Shown: piece after piece, positions 1 to 7,069 of the stretch
Layout of the letters: the number at the start of each line of letters is the position of its first letter
How positions within the stretch are numbered: the stretch's first letter is position 1
Source of the DNA: Woeseiaceae bacterium
GTDB taxonomy: Bacteria > Pseudomonadota > Gammaproteobacteria > Steroidobacterales > Woeseiaceae
Reading direction: 5' to 3'
DNA: 10,129 nucleotides
Assembly: GCA_013138675.1 (NCBI GenBank)
Contig: WTCH01000103.1
Span: forward strand, 1 to 10,129
Notes under the pieces: model-generated
The model's input: the letters and a program-made list of their open reading frames with translations, nothing else
The model's database searches: none
Told to the model about the DNA's origin: nothing
Position numbers and translations under genes: made by a program

Positions 1-2
1 AG

Positions 3-1379
3 CTCGGTGAATGGTCGGAGAATACTGGCTTTCCTTCGACCGTCGACATCCATGAGAATCGGCTCTGGTTCGCCGGCAACGATCGCATCTATGGCTCGGT
101 GTCGGACAACTACGAATCGTTCGATGATGAGACCGAGGGTGACTCTGGCCCGATCAATCGCAACATCGGCTCAGGCCCGATCCGCATTATCAACTGGATG
201 AAGTCCTTTGGCCGACTGCTCCTGGGCACCAGCGAGAATGCGGCAGACGTCGACGCGGCCCGGATGGACGGCAACCATCCTCTCGGGGTGCGCTCGAGCT
301 CCTTCGATGAGGCGCTGACGCCGACCAATTTCAACATCAAGACAATCGCCAGCAAGGGTGTGTTTGTCGACCGGACGCTGCAGCGGCTCTACGAGCTCAG
401 CTACGACTCGGCCGGCGCCGATTACATGAGCGTGGACTTGTCGATCTTTGCGCCTGACTACAACGTCGCCGGCATCCGGCAGATCGCTGTACAGATGAAG
501 CCAGACGTCCGCGTCCATTGTGTGCGCAATGACGGCACTGTCGGGGTGCTGGTCTACGACCGGCTCGAGAACGTCATCTGCTGGTGCGAGGTCATCATGG
601 GCACTGACGAGACCGAAAATCATCTGTGGAAAGTCGATGATGTCGCGATTCTCCCCGGCACGGTCGAGGATCAGGTCTACTACACAGTGAGGCAGACAGA
701 CACCAACCCCGGCCCAGTCAACAGCCAATACCGGCATTTGCTCAAGTGGTCGATGGAGTCTGAGGCCGTTGGCGGCGACAACAACTTTCTGGCTGACCTA
801 TGGGGCCAGTACATCGGAGCCCCGACCAGCTTAATCGACATCGCGACCGACACAACGCCGCCGTATCGGCTTTATACCGATTTTTTCTCAAGCTCATTCC
901 TTTCGATCTGGGCTGATGGCGCTGACAGGGGCCTTGTGCAGGTCATTAACTTTAGCGAGCTCGATCTCTCCGGCCTCGATGGTGCCCCGTTCTCCAATGT
1001 CATCTGGGGCCTGCCATATCAGGCCCGGTTCAAGAGCGCCAAGCTCGGCACCCTCGACGGCATCGGAATGCTGGAGCGCAAGAAGGTCAACAAGATCGGA
1101 TTTATTGCCCAAGATTTGCACTACCAAGGATTACAGTACGGCCCGGACTTCGACAATCTATCTGACCTGCCGCTCGTTGAGCAGGGTCAGGACACGCCTG
1201 TCGATACAATCTGGGAGGACTACCATGAGGACAATTTCCCCTTTGGCGGGGAGTGGATACCAGATTCAAGGATATGCCTGCAAGCAGCAACACCGCGACC
1301 AGCGTCGATCCTGGCAGCGATAGCGGAGTTCGAGTCAGTCGAGAAGCGCAGCAACGTGAAGCGCCGAGCTCCCCGTTAA
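3..1379 (+). CDS. Large phage virion protein, tail hub/nozzle position (5' truncated)
   Basis: The reading frame is open from the left edge, so the gene begins outside the window. An in-frame GTG at 99 lies inside a conserved stretch and is not the start. 458 residues are visible. Residues 9-40 read GFPSTVDIHENRLWFAG, then IYGSVSDNYESFD. This matches, from memory, a widespread phage structural family with a GWP-x-V-x-F-x-x-x-RLWFAG...GS-x-S-x-DY-x-F signature. It is followed by INWMKSFGRLLLGT, a DLS segment, RNDGTVGVLVYD and, near the C-terminus, PRPASILAAIAEFE, which closes the last beta region of that family. The protein ends in a basic tail (KRSNVKRRAPR). It is probably a beta-rich component of the tail or head-tail connection. 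Its place upstream of gp13/gp14-like genes is that of T7 gp12 (tail nozzle), but equivalence is inferred from order only. The last ~106 bases are also read in another frame by the next gene. Confidence 0.8.
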   Translation, partial: LGEWSENTGFPSTVDIHENRLWFAGNDRIYGSVSDNYESFDDETEGDSGPINRNIGSGPIRIINWMKSFGRLLLGTSENAADVDAARMDGNHPLGVRSSSFDEALTPTNFNIKTIASKGVFVDRTLQRLYELSYDSAGADYMSVDLSIFAPDYNVAGIRQIAVQMKPDVRVHCVRNDGTVGVLVYDRLENVICWCEVIMGTDETENHLWKVDDVAILPGTVEDQVYYTVRQTDTNPGPVNSQYRHLLKWSMESEAVGGDNNFLADLWGQYIGAPTSLIDIATDTTPPYRLYTDFFSSSFLSIWADGADRGLVQVINFSELDLSGLDGAPFSNVIWGLPYQARFKSAKLGTLDGIGMLERKKVNKIGFIAQDLHYQGLQYGPDFDNLSDLPLVEQGQDTPVDTIWEDYHEDNFPFGGEWIPDSRICLQAATPRPASILAAIAEFESVEKRSNVKRRAPR

Positions 1380-1735
1380 TCGAGTCAAGATTCGCGACAG
1401 CCGCGGACATCATGGAATACTACGGTGCGCCGCAGCGCGGCACCATGCGCGCGTTTGTCATTCTTCTGGATGGCAAGCCTGCCGGATTTATTGGCCTTCT
1501 TCGCGAGGGCGGCATCGGTAAATACTTCACTGAATACAAGCCGGAACTGCAGCCTTACCTGAAATCAATTACCATCATGCGCGCGTTGTGCAAGGCACTC
1601 GATTGGTGCCGTGCATACCGAGGGCCAGTGGTAGCAATAGCGACAACCGCTGAGAGCTGCTACACGATGAATCGACTGGGGTTTGAGCACATGGAAGGCG
1701 TCTACTACGGATGGTTCGATAAATGGCACAGATAG
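1274..1735 (+). CDS. GNAT-fold-like small virion-associated protein (T7 gp13-like position)
   Basis: 153 residues from ATG 1274. An in-frame GTG at 1253 is an alternative start, and ATG 1412 would cut off the first strand of the fold. From the 1274 start, residues 1-35 are Ser/Pro/Ala-rich and look disordered. Then comes a GNAT-like order: IESRFATAADI (36-46, strand 1), MRAFVILLDGKPAGFIGLL (58-76), a helix at 97-115, PVVAIATT (118-125, strand 5), a helix with YTMNRLGF (130-137), and a last strand EGVYYGW. The N-x-x-x-LGF end motif is typical of GNAT acetyltransferases. I do not see the R/Q-x-x-G-x-G/A acetyl-CoA loop before the long helix; that stretch reads KPELQPYLKSI. T7 internal virion protein A (gp13) also has a degenerate GNAT-like look and the same neighbours, so a structural or assembly role is more likely than catalysis. 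The Shine-Dalgarno is poor: AAGGA at 1268-1272 is only one base from the ATG. The gene overlaps the previous one by 106 bases and the next by 13. Confidence 0.72.
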   Translation: MPASSNTATSVDPGSDSGVRVSREAQQREAPSSPLIESRFATAADIMEYYGAPQRGTMRAFVILLDGKPAGFIGLLREGGIGKYFTEYKPELQPYLKSITIMRALCKALDWCRAYRGPVVAIATTAESCYTMNRLGFEHMEGVYYGWFDKWHR

Positions 1736-2310
1736 CAGTCGCAGCAGTCATGCTGGTCGCCGGGGCCTACAAGGGCTATCAGGCGAAAAAGCTCAAGGAG
1801 GAGGAAGCCAAGGGCCTGCAAGAGGCGGCCGTTCGGCAGATGGCTCTTACCTCCCGCGAGATGGCCGAGGAGATCCGCAACAAGGAGCTCATGCACTCGC
1901 GCGCCATTGCGGTGGCCGGTCTCTCCGGCGCCGGCACTGATGGCCTGACCAAGCTCCTCGGAGATCTGAACACCGAAGGCGAGTACCGCATCATGTCGGT
2001 GTTGTGGAACGGCCAGAACGAGGCCGAAGGCCTGATTTACCGGGCCGAGGCCGCACAGCGCGAAGGCAAGGCAGCCCAGACCGCTGGCTGGATCGACGGC
2101 ATCACATCGGCCGTGTCCGCTTACGTGGGCATGGGCGGCAAGGCTCCGGGTCCGGGCGACCCAACTGCCGGCTTGAAAAGCACGGCCGTTGATATGTCGC
2201 CAGTTCCCGGCGCCGAGAACGTAGGCAAGCTGTGGATCGACCCGAAAAAGATCCCGAGCGCCGGCCTGTACTCGGCAGTCAAGCCAAAAACATTCTGGCC
2301 GGGGGGCTAA
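1723..2310 (+). CDS. Internal virion core/ejection protein, T7 gp14-like
   Basis: 195 residues. The N-terminus is hydrophobic (IAVAAVMLVAGAY, residues 4-16). It is followed by a long charged helix (about 17-65, KKLKEEEAKGLQEAAVRQM onward) that looks like coiled coil, then AVAGLSGAGTDGL (63-75) and a second helical block (84-122). The order of hydrophobic N-terminus, coil, short Gly/Ser break after an SRAxAxAGLSG-type segment, and second coil is the recurrent pattern of podovirus internal core proteins of the T7 gp14 kind. In T7 these are ejected and build a pore at the outer membrane. The C-terminal third (about 138-195) is Gly/Pro-rich and ends in FWPGG. The position directly after a gp13-like gene supports the call. 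The start ATG lies 13 bases inside the preceding gene with only a weak GGAT upstream, so translation is probably coupled to it. The assignment rests on pattern and order, not on alignment. Confidence 0.7.
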   Translation: MAQIAVAAVMLVAGAYKGYQAKKLKEEEAKGLQEAAVRQMALTSREMAEEIRNKELMHSRAIAVAGLSGAGTDGLTKLLGDLNTEGEYRIMSVLWNGQNEAEGLIYRAEAAQREGKAAQTAGWIDGITSAVSAYVGMGGKAPGPGDPTAGLKSTAVDMSPVPGAENVGKLWIDPKKIPSAGLYSAVKPKTFWPGG

Positions 2311-2313
2311 GTC

Positions 2314-3435
2314 ATGGCTGACAATTTCAGAGTCTCTGGATTCGTTCTCGGGCTGGCCATCAAGGCGCCATGCCACACACACGCGGAAGTCAATATCACG
2401 CCTCTCTCAGGGACCGGCCAGACCATAGGCGGCTACGTTGTGTCGGAGTTCGACCGCGTCCTGCTGACCGCTCAGACGGATCCGATCGACAACGGCATCT
2501 ACTCGGTGCGGGGCTCGGGGTGGGTTCGAGATGGTGATGCTGACGGCAACCGAGATTTTGTCGGCGGCACCCTGGTCCCGGTGTGGACCATAGCTCAAAC
2601 GGACATCGTCCTGTGGCGCCTCGGTGGAGATCCTGATGCCAAGACGGTTGGCACCGATGCGCTGACCTTCACCCCCTACTACGATCCGCTCGGTGGAGCT
2701 GGCGGCTTTGGCACCCTGCAGCAAGTCACGGATGCCGGCTCTACTACCACCAACAACATCATCATGGATGGTGCTCGCCTCGATGTGCAGGACGGCGGCG
2801 ACATCAGGATGTTCAATGTCGGTGATACGCGGAGTGTCATTATTTCCGTGGGGGCCGCACTGGGCACAGATGCCGTGAGGTTAGTTGCCAGCGCCGGGGT
2901 CGACGTCTTTAGCTTCGACGAAGCCCTCGACATCGACAACAACGCCATTCACATCGGCGCGACTCAACGGCTGGCCTTCTACCAGTTCGATGAGCCGGTC
3001 GCGAGCTACATCCGAGGCGCATCAGGCTCGAGCGACATTGAATACGTCACAGCCGGGGCATCTCACGTTTTCAACAGCGAGCTGGAGATCCCGAGCTACC
3101 GGGTCCCGACTGTCGAATTCATCCTCGCCGCCAACGCGGTGACGATCGACGTCAACCAGACCTCGGCCTGCTTCGTCGACGTAGATCCTGCGACCGCTGA
3201 CTTCAATGTGACCCTGACGACCCCGGCCAAGGGTACGGGCTTCTACTACGAGATCGTCATTGATTTCATTCAGGGCACTCCTGACTTTTCGCCAATCTGG
3301 CCGGCATCCGTTAAATGGCCGATTGGCGTTGCGCCGACCCTCTCTCCGCAAGTGGGCGATCTGGACACAGTCCATCTCTACACGCGAGATGGCGGCGTTA
3401 CGTGGAAAGGATCCTTCCTGCTGGACTACTCGTAG
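2314..3435 (+). CDS. Tail fibre-like protein
   Basis: 373 residues. The start follows a six-G run (2301-2306) by 7 bases, and the gene lies 3 bases after the preceding stop. Residues 24-103 carry a motif common at the N-termini of phage tail-fibre and related proteins: plSGTGqT, then FDRVLLTAQTDPIDNGIYSV (46-65), W70, and a D-rich segment leading to a strand with W101. The middle (about 133-260) is beta-rich, with Asn/Asp/Gly turns and a LQQVTDAGSTTTN element (135-147), as in trimeric beta-stranded fibre shafts. The C-terminus (about 285-373) fits a recurrent fibre end module: a TLTTPAKGTGFYYEIV strand pair, WP-x-SVKWP-x-GVAPTL, then TRDGGVTW (357-364) and a short end strand. The protein therefore looks complete and probably forms part of the host-recognition apparatus. 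It lies between core-protein genes, unlike T7, where the fibre gene (17) follows gene 16. The receptor cannot be predicted. Confidence 0.75.
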   Translation: MADNFRVSGFVLGLAIKAPCHTHAEVNITPLSGTGQTIGGYVVSEFDRVLLTAQTDPIDNGIYSVRGSGWVRDGDADGNRDFVGGTLVPVWTIAQTDIVLWRLGGDPDAKTVGTDALTFTPYYDPLGGAGGFGTLQQVTDAGSTTTNNIIMDGARLDVQDGGDIRMFNVGDTRSVIISVGAALGTDAVRLVASAGVDVFSFDEALDIDNNAIHIGATQRLAFYQFDEPVASYIRGASGSSDIEYVTAGASHVFNSELEIPSYRVPTVEFILAANAVTIDVNQTSACFVDVDPATADFNVTLTTPAKGTGFYYEIVIDFIQGTPDFSPIWPASVKWPIGVAPTLSPQVGDLDTVHLYTRDGGVTWKGSFLLDYS

Positions 3436-3437
3436 TG
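3402..3437 (+). promoter_or_regulatory. Ambiguous translation start region, TAGTG junction
   Basis: The fibre-like gene ends TAG at 3433-3435 and the Asp-box gene can begin at GTG 3435. A good purine run, GGAAAGGA, at 3404-3411 is 23 bases before this GTG, too far for a usual Shine-Dalgarno. Only GGA at 3423-3425 has normal spacing. The alternative GTG 3402 has only GAGAT/GGCGG upstream. Termination-reinitiation from the upstream gene is the simplest explanation. Confidence 0.4.
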
Positions 3438-5147
3438 GGCCTTCTCGCTGGTGGCTCTCTGCTCTACACCGCGCCAGTGCCGGCGCTCTCCCGGTATGAG
3501 CCGACCGGGACATGGATGTGTACGGCCGACAATGAGGTTTCGTTCTCGAATGACGGCCGCAACTGGCAGCGGGCCTACTATGAGGTGGAGGAGGACCCAA
3601 TAACATTCGTTGACTTTCCGGCACCGGGGAACTTCCACACCAACCGACCATTTGTACCCGGCCCTCCCATGGTCCTGCCAGCCGACTTCGTTCAGGACTT
3701 CGCTTTCAAGATGGTCAGCACCAACCCGGTGAGGTTCGAGAAAAGCAACCCGCCGCCTGAGGATCCAGAACCAGACGAGGTGGAAGATGATTATGATGGG
3801 TCTGCCATGCTCGGTAAGGGCGCCCAGTATGTAGGGAAAGGAACCGTCACCCTCAAAAGATCCGGCGATGCGAAAAACTGGGACGACGAGGCTGGCATTG
3901 AGGACCCTCCATCAAACTGGACCAAGATCGGGCAGGGCGTCCTGAAATTCATGCCTGAGGTTGGCGTGAGTGGCCTGTTTCTGGCCTTGGGCTCTACTCC
4001 CGCCATAAATAACGCTGGATACTGGACCTCCGGGCCCAGTGGCAAAGGTTGGTCGGAGCATCTCTTTCCTGAGGACTTCTCAGCCCAAGGTGCGAATGAC
4101 TGGGTCGACTGGCTTGTCGGCAACGGCGACAGTGCAGACCCAATCTTGGTGATAGGGTTGGAGAACAATGGCAGGATCTACAGATCTGTGGATGGCGTCA
4201 ACTGGGTGATGCGTTTCGACCCATTCCCTGCGCAGGGTTTACACAGCATAACTTGGAATCCGCAGGCCAGAAACGGTGCTGGCGCGTTCTTCGCCACGAT
4301 GACCCTCCTCGACGGAAATCCCGAGAACCTGCTAACTTCGCGCGATGGACTATTCTGGAGTCCAGTCGACCCGAACAATCTCCCCGATGGTGGCTTCTCG
4401 CTCGCCAGCGATGCTAACAAGAACCTGATGATTGCCAGACAAAGCACCAGTCAATTTGACCCTGAATTTAAGAACGGCGGCACCTGGATGTCGGACGACG
4501 ATGGCCACTCATGGAAAGAGTTTGCAGATCGAAGTGGTGGCTTTGTTACTTTCCTCGACCAGAAAATCGGCCCGGTCATTGATGAAACGGTATTGATCCA
4601 AACTGACGCGATCGTCGTTTCTGATGCCAGAGCGGACCCGACCACCGCCAGCGTTTCATTGTTTATTAACGCTTTCAATGCCGACAGTGCCAACTTAATC
4701 AGGGGGTCCACCAGCCGCGGTGTCGTCCTCGGAGTATTTTGGGCCATTGAGCAATTTGAGCGACGAGCAGATACCCTTAACCCGTTTTACTATCAGATCA
4801 GGCTGGACGGCAGCGGCGATGCCTTCGTCGCATTCAGCGAGCCCATCAACGAGTGGGTTGATTTTGATACCACTGTGTCATGGGGCTACCTTCTGAACTC
4901 TGGCGTCGATTCAAAGAGTTTTACCGGCACCATTCGCATTCGAGAAAAGGAGACTCTGGTAGAGTCCAATTCAGTGCCGGTCTTGATCGAGTGCGCTGTG
5001 GTCGTCGGCGTTGATCTAAGTGGGGTCGAGGCGACACCGGCAGTCGGCACGGTTGGATTCGAGCCGCACGGTGAGGCCGCGGTGTCTGGCGTTGAGTCAC
5101 AGACAAGAGTCGGGCAGATATACCCGCACGGAGGAGATCCACCCTAA
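3435..5147 (+). CDS. Asp-box (BNR-type) repeat virion protein, probable beta-propeller
   Basis: 570 residues from GTG 3435, which overlaps the preceding stop as TAGTG. The frame is open further up: GTG 3402 would add 11 residues, and ATG 3315 would need 121 bases of overlap. Asp-box-like motifs S-x-D-G-x-x-W, or variants, sit at residues 38-44 (SNDGRNW), 143-149 (SGDAKNW), 199-206 (SGPSGKGW), 251-257 (SVDGVNW), 302-308 (SRDGLFW) and 353-360 (SDDDGHSW). The motif-ending tryptophans are 105, 57, 51, 51 and 52 residues apart, as expected for blades of a sialidase/sortilin-like propeller. No sialidase active-site set (Arg triad, Asp, Tyr/Glu pair) can be assigned by eye, so binding is as likely as hydrolysis. 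Residues 105-120 are a Pro/Asp/Glu-rich linker. About 400-525 is a further beta-rich region, and 530-566 holds two GVxxxxxVG repeats. The N-terminus is hydrophobic (GLLAGGSLLYTAPVPA). Placed just after a fibre-like gene, it is probably a second surface-contact or tail-associated component. Base use seems slightly more AT-rich than its neighbours (impression only). Confidence 0.68.
   Translation: MGLLAGGSLLYTAPVPALSRYEPTGTWMCTADNEVSFSNDGRNWQRAYYEVEEDPITFVDFPAPGNFHTNRPFVPGPPMVLPADFVQDFAFKMVSTNPVRFEKSNPPPEDPEPDEVEDDYDGSAMLGKGAQYVGKGTVTLKRSGDAKNWDDEAGIEDPPSNWTKIGQGVLKFMPEVGVSGLFLALGSTPAINNAGYWTSGPSGKGWSEHLFPEDFSAQGANDWVDWLVGNGDSADPILVIGLENNGRIYRSVDGVNWVMRFDPFPAQGLHSITWNPQARNGAGAFFATMTLLDGNPENLLTSRDGLFWSPVDPNNLPDGGFSLASDANKNLMIARQSTSQFDPEFKNGGTWMSDDDGHSWKEFADRSGGFVTFLDQKIGPVIDETVLIQTDAIVVSDARADPTTASVSLFINAFNADSANLIRGSTSRGVVLGVFWAIEQFERRADTLNPFYYQIRLDGSGDAFVAFSEPINEWVDFDTTVSWGYLLNSGVDSKSFTGTIRIREKETLVESNSVPVLIECAVVVGVDLSGVEATPAVGTVGFEPHGEAAVSGVESQTRVGQIYPHGGDPP
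3546..4514 (+). repeat. Six Asp-box-like protein repeats
   Basis: The motif starts are at 3546, 3861, 4029, 4185, 4338 and 4491, each ending in a TGG (Trp) codon. Motifs 1, 4, 5 and 6 are closest to consensus (S-x-D-G-x-x-W or S-x-D-D-G-x-x-W). Motif 2 lacks the Gly, and motif 3 lacks the Asp. The last four intervals are 57, 51, 51 and 52 codons. The first interval is 105 codons, about two units, as if one blade has lost its motif. The repeats are conserved as protein rather than as DNA; the nucleotide sequences differ. Confidence 0.65.
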
Positions 5148-7069
5148 TGGCTACACTTCCACAAGCAGCAGACTACGGCCCTCGGGTACGGTTGGTCTCG
5201 AACAGAATCGACCGCCCTGGGGAGGGCGAGATGGCGGTGGCCGAGGCTCTGTCCCGAGCGGCTGCCACGTTTACCAACATGGCCATCGAGCACAAGCAGA
5301 AGGACGACGCGCTCAGCTACTCCAACGCCAAGAATGAATACCTGCTCGCGGACATCCAAGAGCGTGACAAACTGGAGGACGATCAGGACTTTGCCACGCA
5401 CGACGAGCGGTATAAGACGGCCATGCAGGGCCACTACGAGCGCCTGTTCCCCACGGTAAGGTCACAGCGAGATCGCGGCCTGTTCGACGCTGAGGCTCGC
5501 CTGATGAATGCTCGCGGCTCTGTCGCCGTTGGTGACAATGCTCGCGTCAAGGAGATCGACTGGAATGTTGGAAAATTCAAAGAAAACACGATCAATGCGA
5601 AGGCGATCATCTTGGCAGCCACAGATGCCCAGACCGCTCAGGATGCGATGTTTGGCGTACTGGAGCAGGGCGCTGCGATGCGCGAGCGTGGTTATTTCAC
5701 CGAGACCGAATATCAGGGGTTGATGCAGGCCTTCGTATCCGAGACCGCCTTTGACCGGCTGACGGCCATGGATGGGCCAGAGCGCGCGCTCCTTCTGGAG
5801 CACTCCATCGCGCTGTCCAGAACCAAGGGCGAGCCGATCACCCGCGAGCAGATTGCTGCCGGCGAGGGCTCAGGCTCGATCGCTGATTTCATCCCGCTCG
5901 ACGTCCGCGTGAAAATGCTCGAGGACACCAAAAAGGCCAACAACCACAAGCTGGCCCTGGACGAGGCCTACGCGATCATGGACGAGATCACAGCTCGCTA
6001 TAAGGATGCCAGCTTGGTGATGGCCGCAGTCGACGAGGCCAGCAAGGGTTTGGATTCAGAAGTCAGGCAGCAGTTGAACACCCTGAAAAATCAGTACCGC
6101 GTGAATCAGGTCGCTGATATTGCTTTCAAGCGTGACAAGATCAAGCTGGCCGCTGGCGAGCTGATACAGGAGGGCGTGGATCCAGCGACCATGGATGAGG
6201 ACGATTGGCTGTCGCTGCTGCCGGCGACTCGAACTGCCCTCAGGGCCAAGTTCCTCAGCAATCTGCAACGCGACGGCTACGGAGAGATCGACACCCCGTA
6301 CTCGCCGCTTGCCCCAAAAGGCGAAATGAATCACCAAGTCCTGCCAGATGGCTCGATCCTGATGGGCGAGGTGTCGCGAGCTCCATCGTGGTCCTACTGG
6401 AAGTCGATGCCACCGTCAGATCGGGTTCGCGTCAATCTTGATACTCCTGAGTGGGAGATGGCCTTCACGTATGCAACGCACACGGCCATGAAAAACGAGC
6501 AGGACCAGATCAGGAAGCAGATCGCGGCCGGAAACGTGCCAGACGACAAAGTGCAGGGAATGTCCAACACGGCGATGGTGACGTCTTGGCTGGTTCGCAG
6601 GGGCCACATCCCGCAGTACGGCCGCGACACCGAGGACTCTGAGGCCTACCAGCAGCTCCTATTCCAGATGGACCGGGCTACGCAGAAGCGGCAGGATGAG
6701 AAGGGCGAGCCGCTCACCAATGCCGAGCGCAACACGGTCCTGGGCGAGGTTCTCACGGTGACTGCCTTCACGGATGACTACACTTTCTGGCCAGACATGG
6801 ACCCTGATGACAGGCTCGCGATCTCTGCGATGTCATCGAAGCAGCTCGAGACTGCTCGCCTGACATGGTCCAAGGCCGCAACGGATGTGGCCACCACATC
6901 ATCTGCGGGAATTACGGCGACCTACAAGCAGGAACTCGAGCTGATGGCCAAGACATTGGGTGTCACGCCAGATCAGGAGGCCTACGAGCGCGCCTATTTC
7001 GCCCAGAAATACGGCAAGCGGTTCGGTTGGGGTTTCGCGGAAGTGAAGGAGCGGCTCTTGGATGAGTAG
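5147..7069 (+). CDS. Large helical internal virion (ejection) protein, T7 gp15 position
   Basis: 640 residues. The start ATG overlaps the preceding stop (TAATG) and has GAGGAG at 5131-5136, ten bases upstream, so the start is well supported. The protein is almost wholly helical and charged. Residues 30-75 form an Ala-rich helix followed by a DALSYSNAKNEYLLADIQE-type coil. About 77-125 carries DxDFATHDERYKTAM, a recurrent pattern in podovirus internal proteins (D-x-D-[YF]-x-T...RY). A long helical array follows to about 380, with DDWLSLLPATRTALRAKF at 352-369. A Pro-rich break (384-425) leads to a second helical part (430-640) with several Asp/Glu clusters. There is no signal peptide, transmembrane helix or enzyme motif. 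Size, composition and position between a gp14-like gene and a still larger helical gene match T7 gp15 (747 residues), which forms a periplasmic tube during DNA ejection. Homology is not shown by eye, so the role is inferred. The gene ends in an 8-base overlap with the next. Confidence 0.62.
   Translation: MATLPQAADYGPRVRLVSNRIDRPGEGEMAVAEALSRAAATFTNMAIEHKQKDDALSYSNAKNEYLLADIQERDKLEDDQDFATHDERYKTAMQGHYERLFPTVRSQRDRGLFDAEARLMNARGSVAVGDNARVKEIDWNVGKFKENTINAKAIILAATDAQTAQDAMFGVLEQGAAMRERGYFTETEYQGLMQAFVSETAFDRLTAMDGPERALLLEHSIALSRTKGEPITREQIAAGEGSGSIADFIPLDVRVKMLEDTKKANNHKLALDEAYAIMDEITARYKDASLVMAAVDEASKGLDSEVRQQLNTLKNQYRVNQVADIAFKRDKIKLAAGELIQEGVDPATMDEDDWLSLLPATRTALRAKFLSNLQRDGYGEIDTPYSPLAPKGEMNHQVLPDGSILMGEVSRAPSWSYWKSMPPSDRVRVNLDTPEWEMAFTYATHTAMKNEQDQIRKQIAAGNVPDDKVQGMSNTAMVTSWLVRRGHIPQYGRDTEDSEAYQQLLFQMDRATQKRQDEKGEPLTNAERNTVLGEVLTVTAFTDDYTFWPDMDPDDRLAISAMSSKQLETARLTWSKAATDVATTSSAGITATYKQELELMAKTLGVTPDQEAYERAYFAQKYGKRFGWGFAEVKERLLDE

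Noticed and set aside
99..101. GTG 99 as the start of the first gene
   Set aside because: The same frame is open to the left edge and encodes the family's conserved RLWFAG segment upstream of it.
171..737. 188-codon open frame on the - strand
   Set aside because: It is antisense to a strongly supported gene, rich in Val/Asp/Arg as expected from the complement of GC-rich coding DNA, with no recognisable motif.
1340..1379. Programmed -1 frameshift fusing the hub-position protein to the GNAT-like protein
   Set aside because: The codons before the TAA (GCT CCC CGT) do not form a slippery heptamer, and no clear downstream hairpin was seen.
1705..2382. 225-codon open frame on the - strand
   Set aside because: It spans two + strand genes with good starts and coil patterns; its composition (His/Ala/Gly/Leu) is typical of a shadow.
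3315..3434. ATG 3315 as start of the Asp-box protein
   Set aside because: It would need a 121-base overlap with the conserved end of the fibre-like gene, and the added residues (Arg/Ser/Cys/Trp-rich) look like an out-of-frame shadow.
3396..3570. Fibre-like gene and Asp-box gene as one protein split by a -1 frameshift: TRDGGVTW at the end of the first lies about 54 codons before the first Asp-box of the second
   Set aside because: The fibre protein ends with a complete, familiar C-terminal module, no slippery heptamer is seen before its stop, and the joined product would place a strongly hydrophobic stretch inside a propeller.
3022..3651. 209-codon open frame on the - strand crossing the fibre/Asp-box junction
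   Set aside because: Arg/Pro-rich shadow sequence; both + strand genes through it carry clear motifs.
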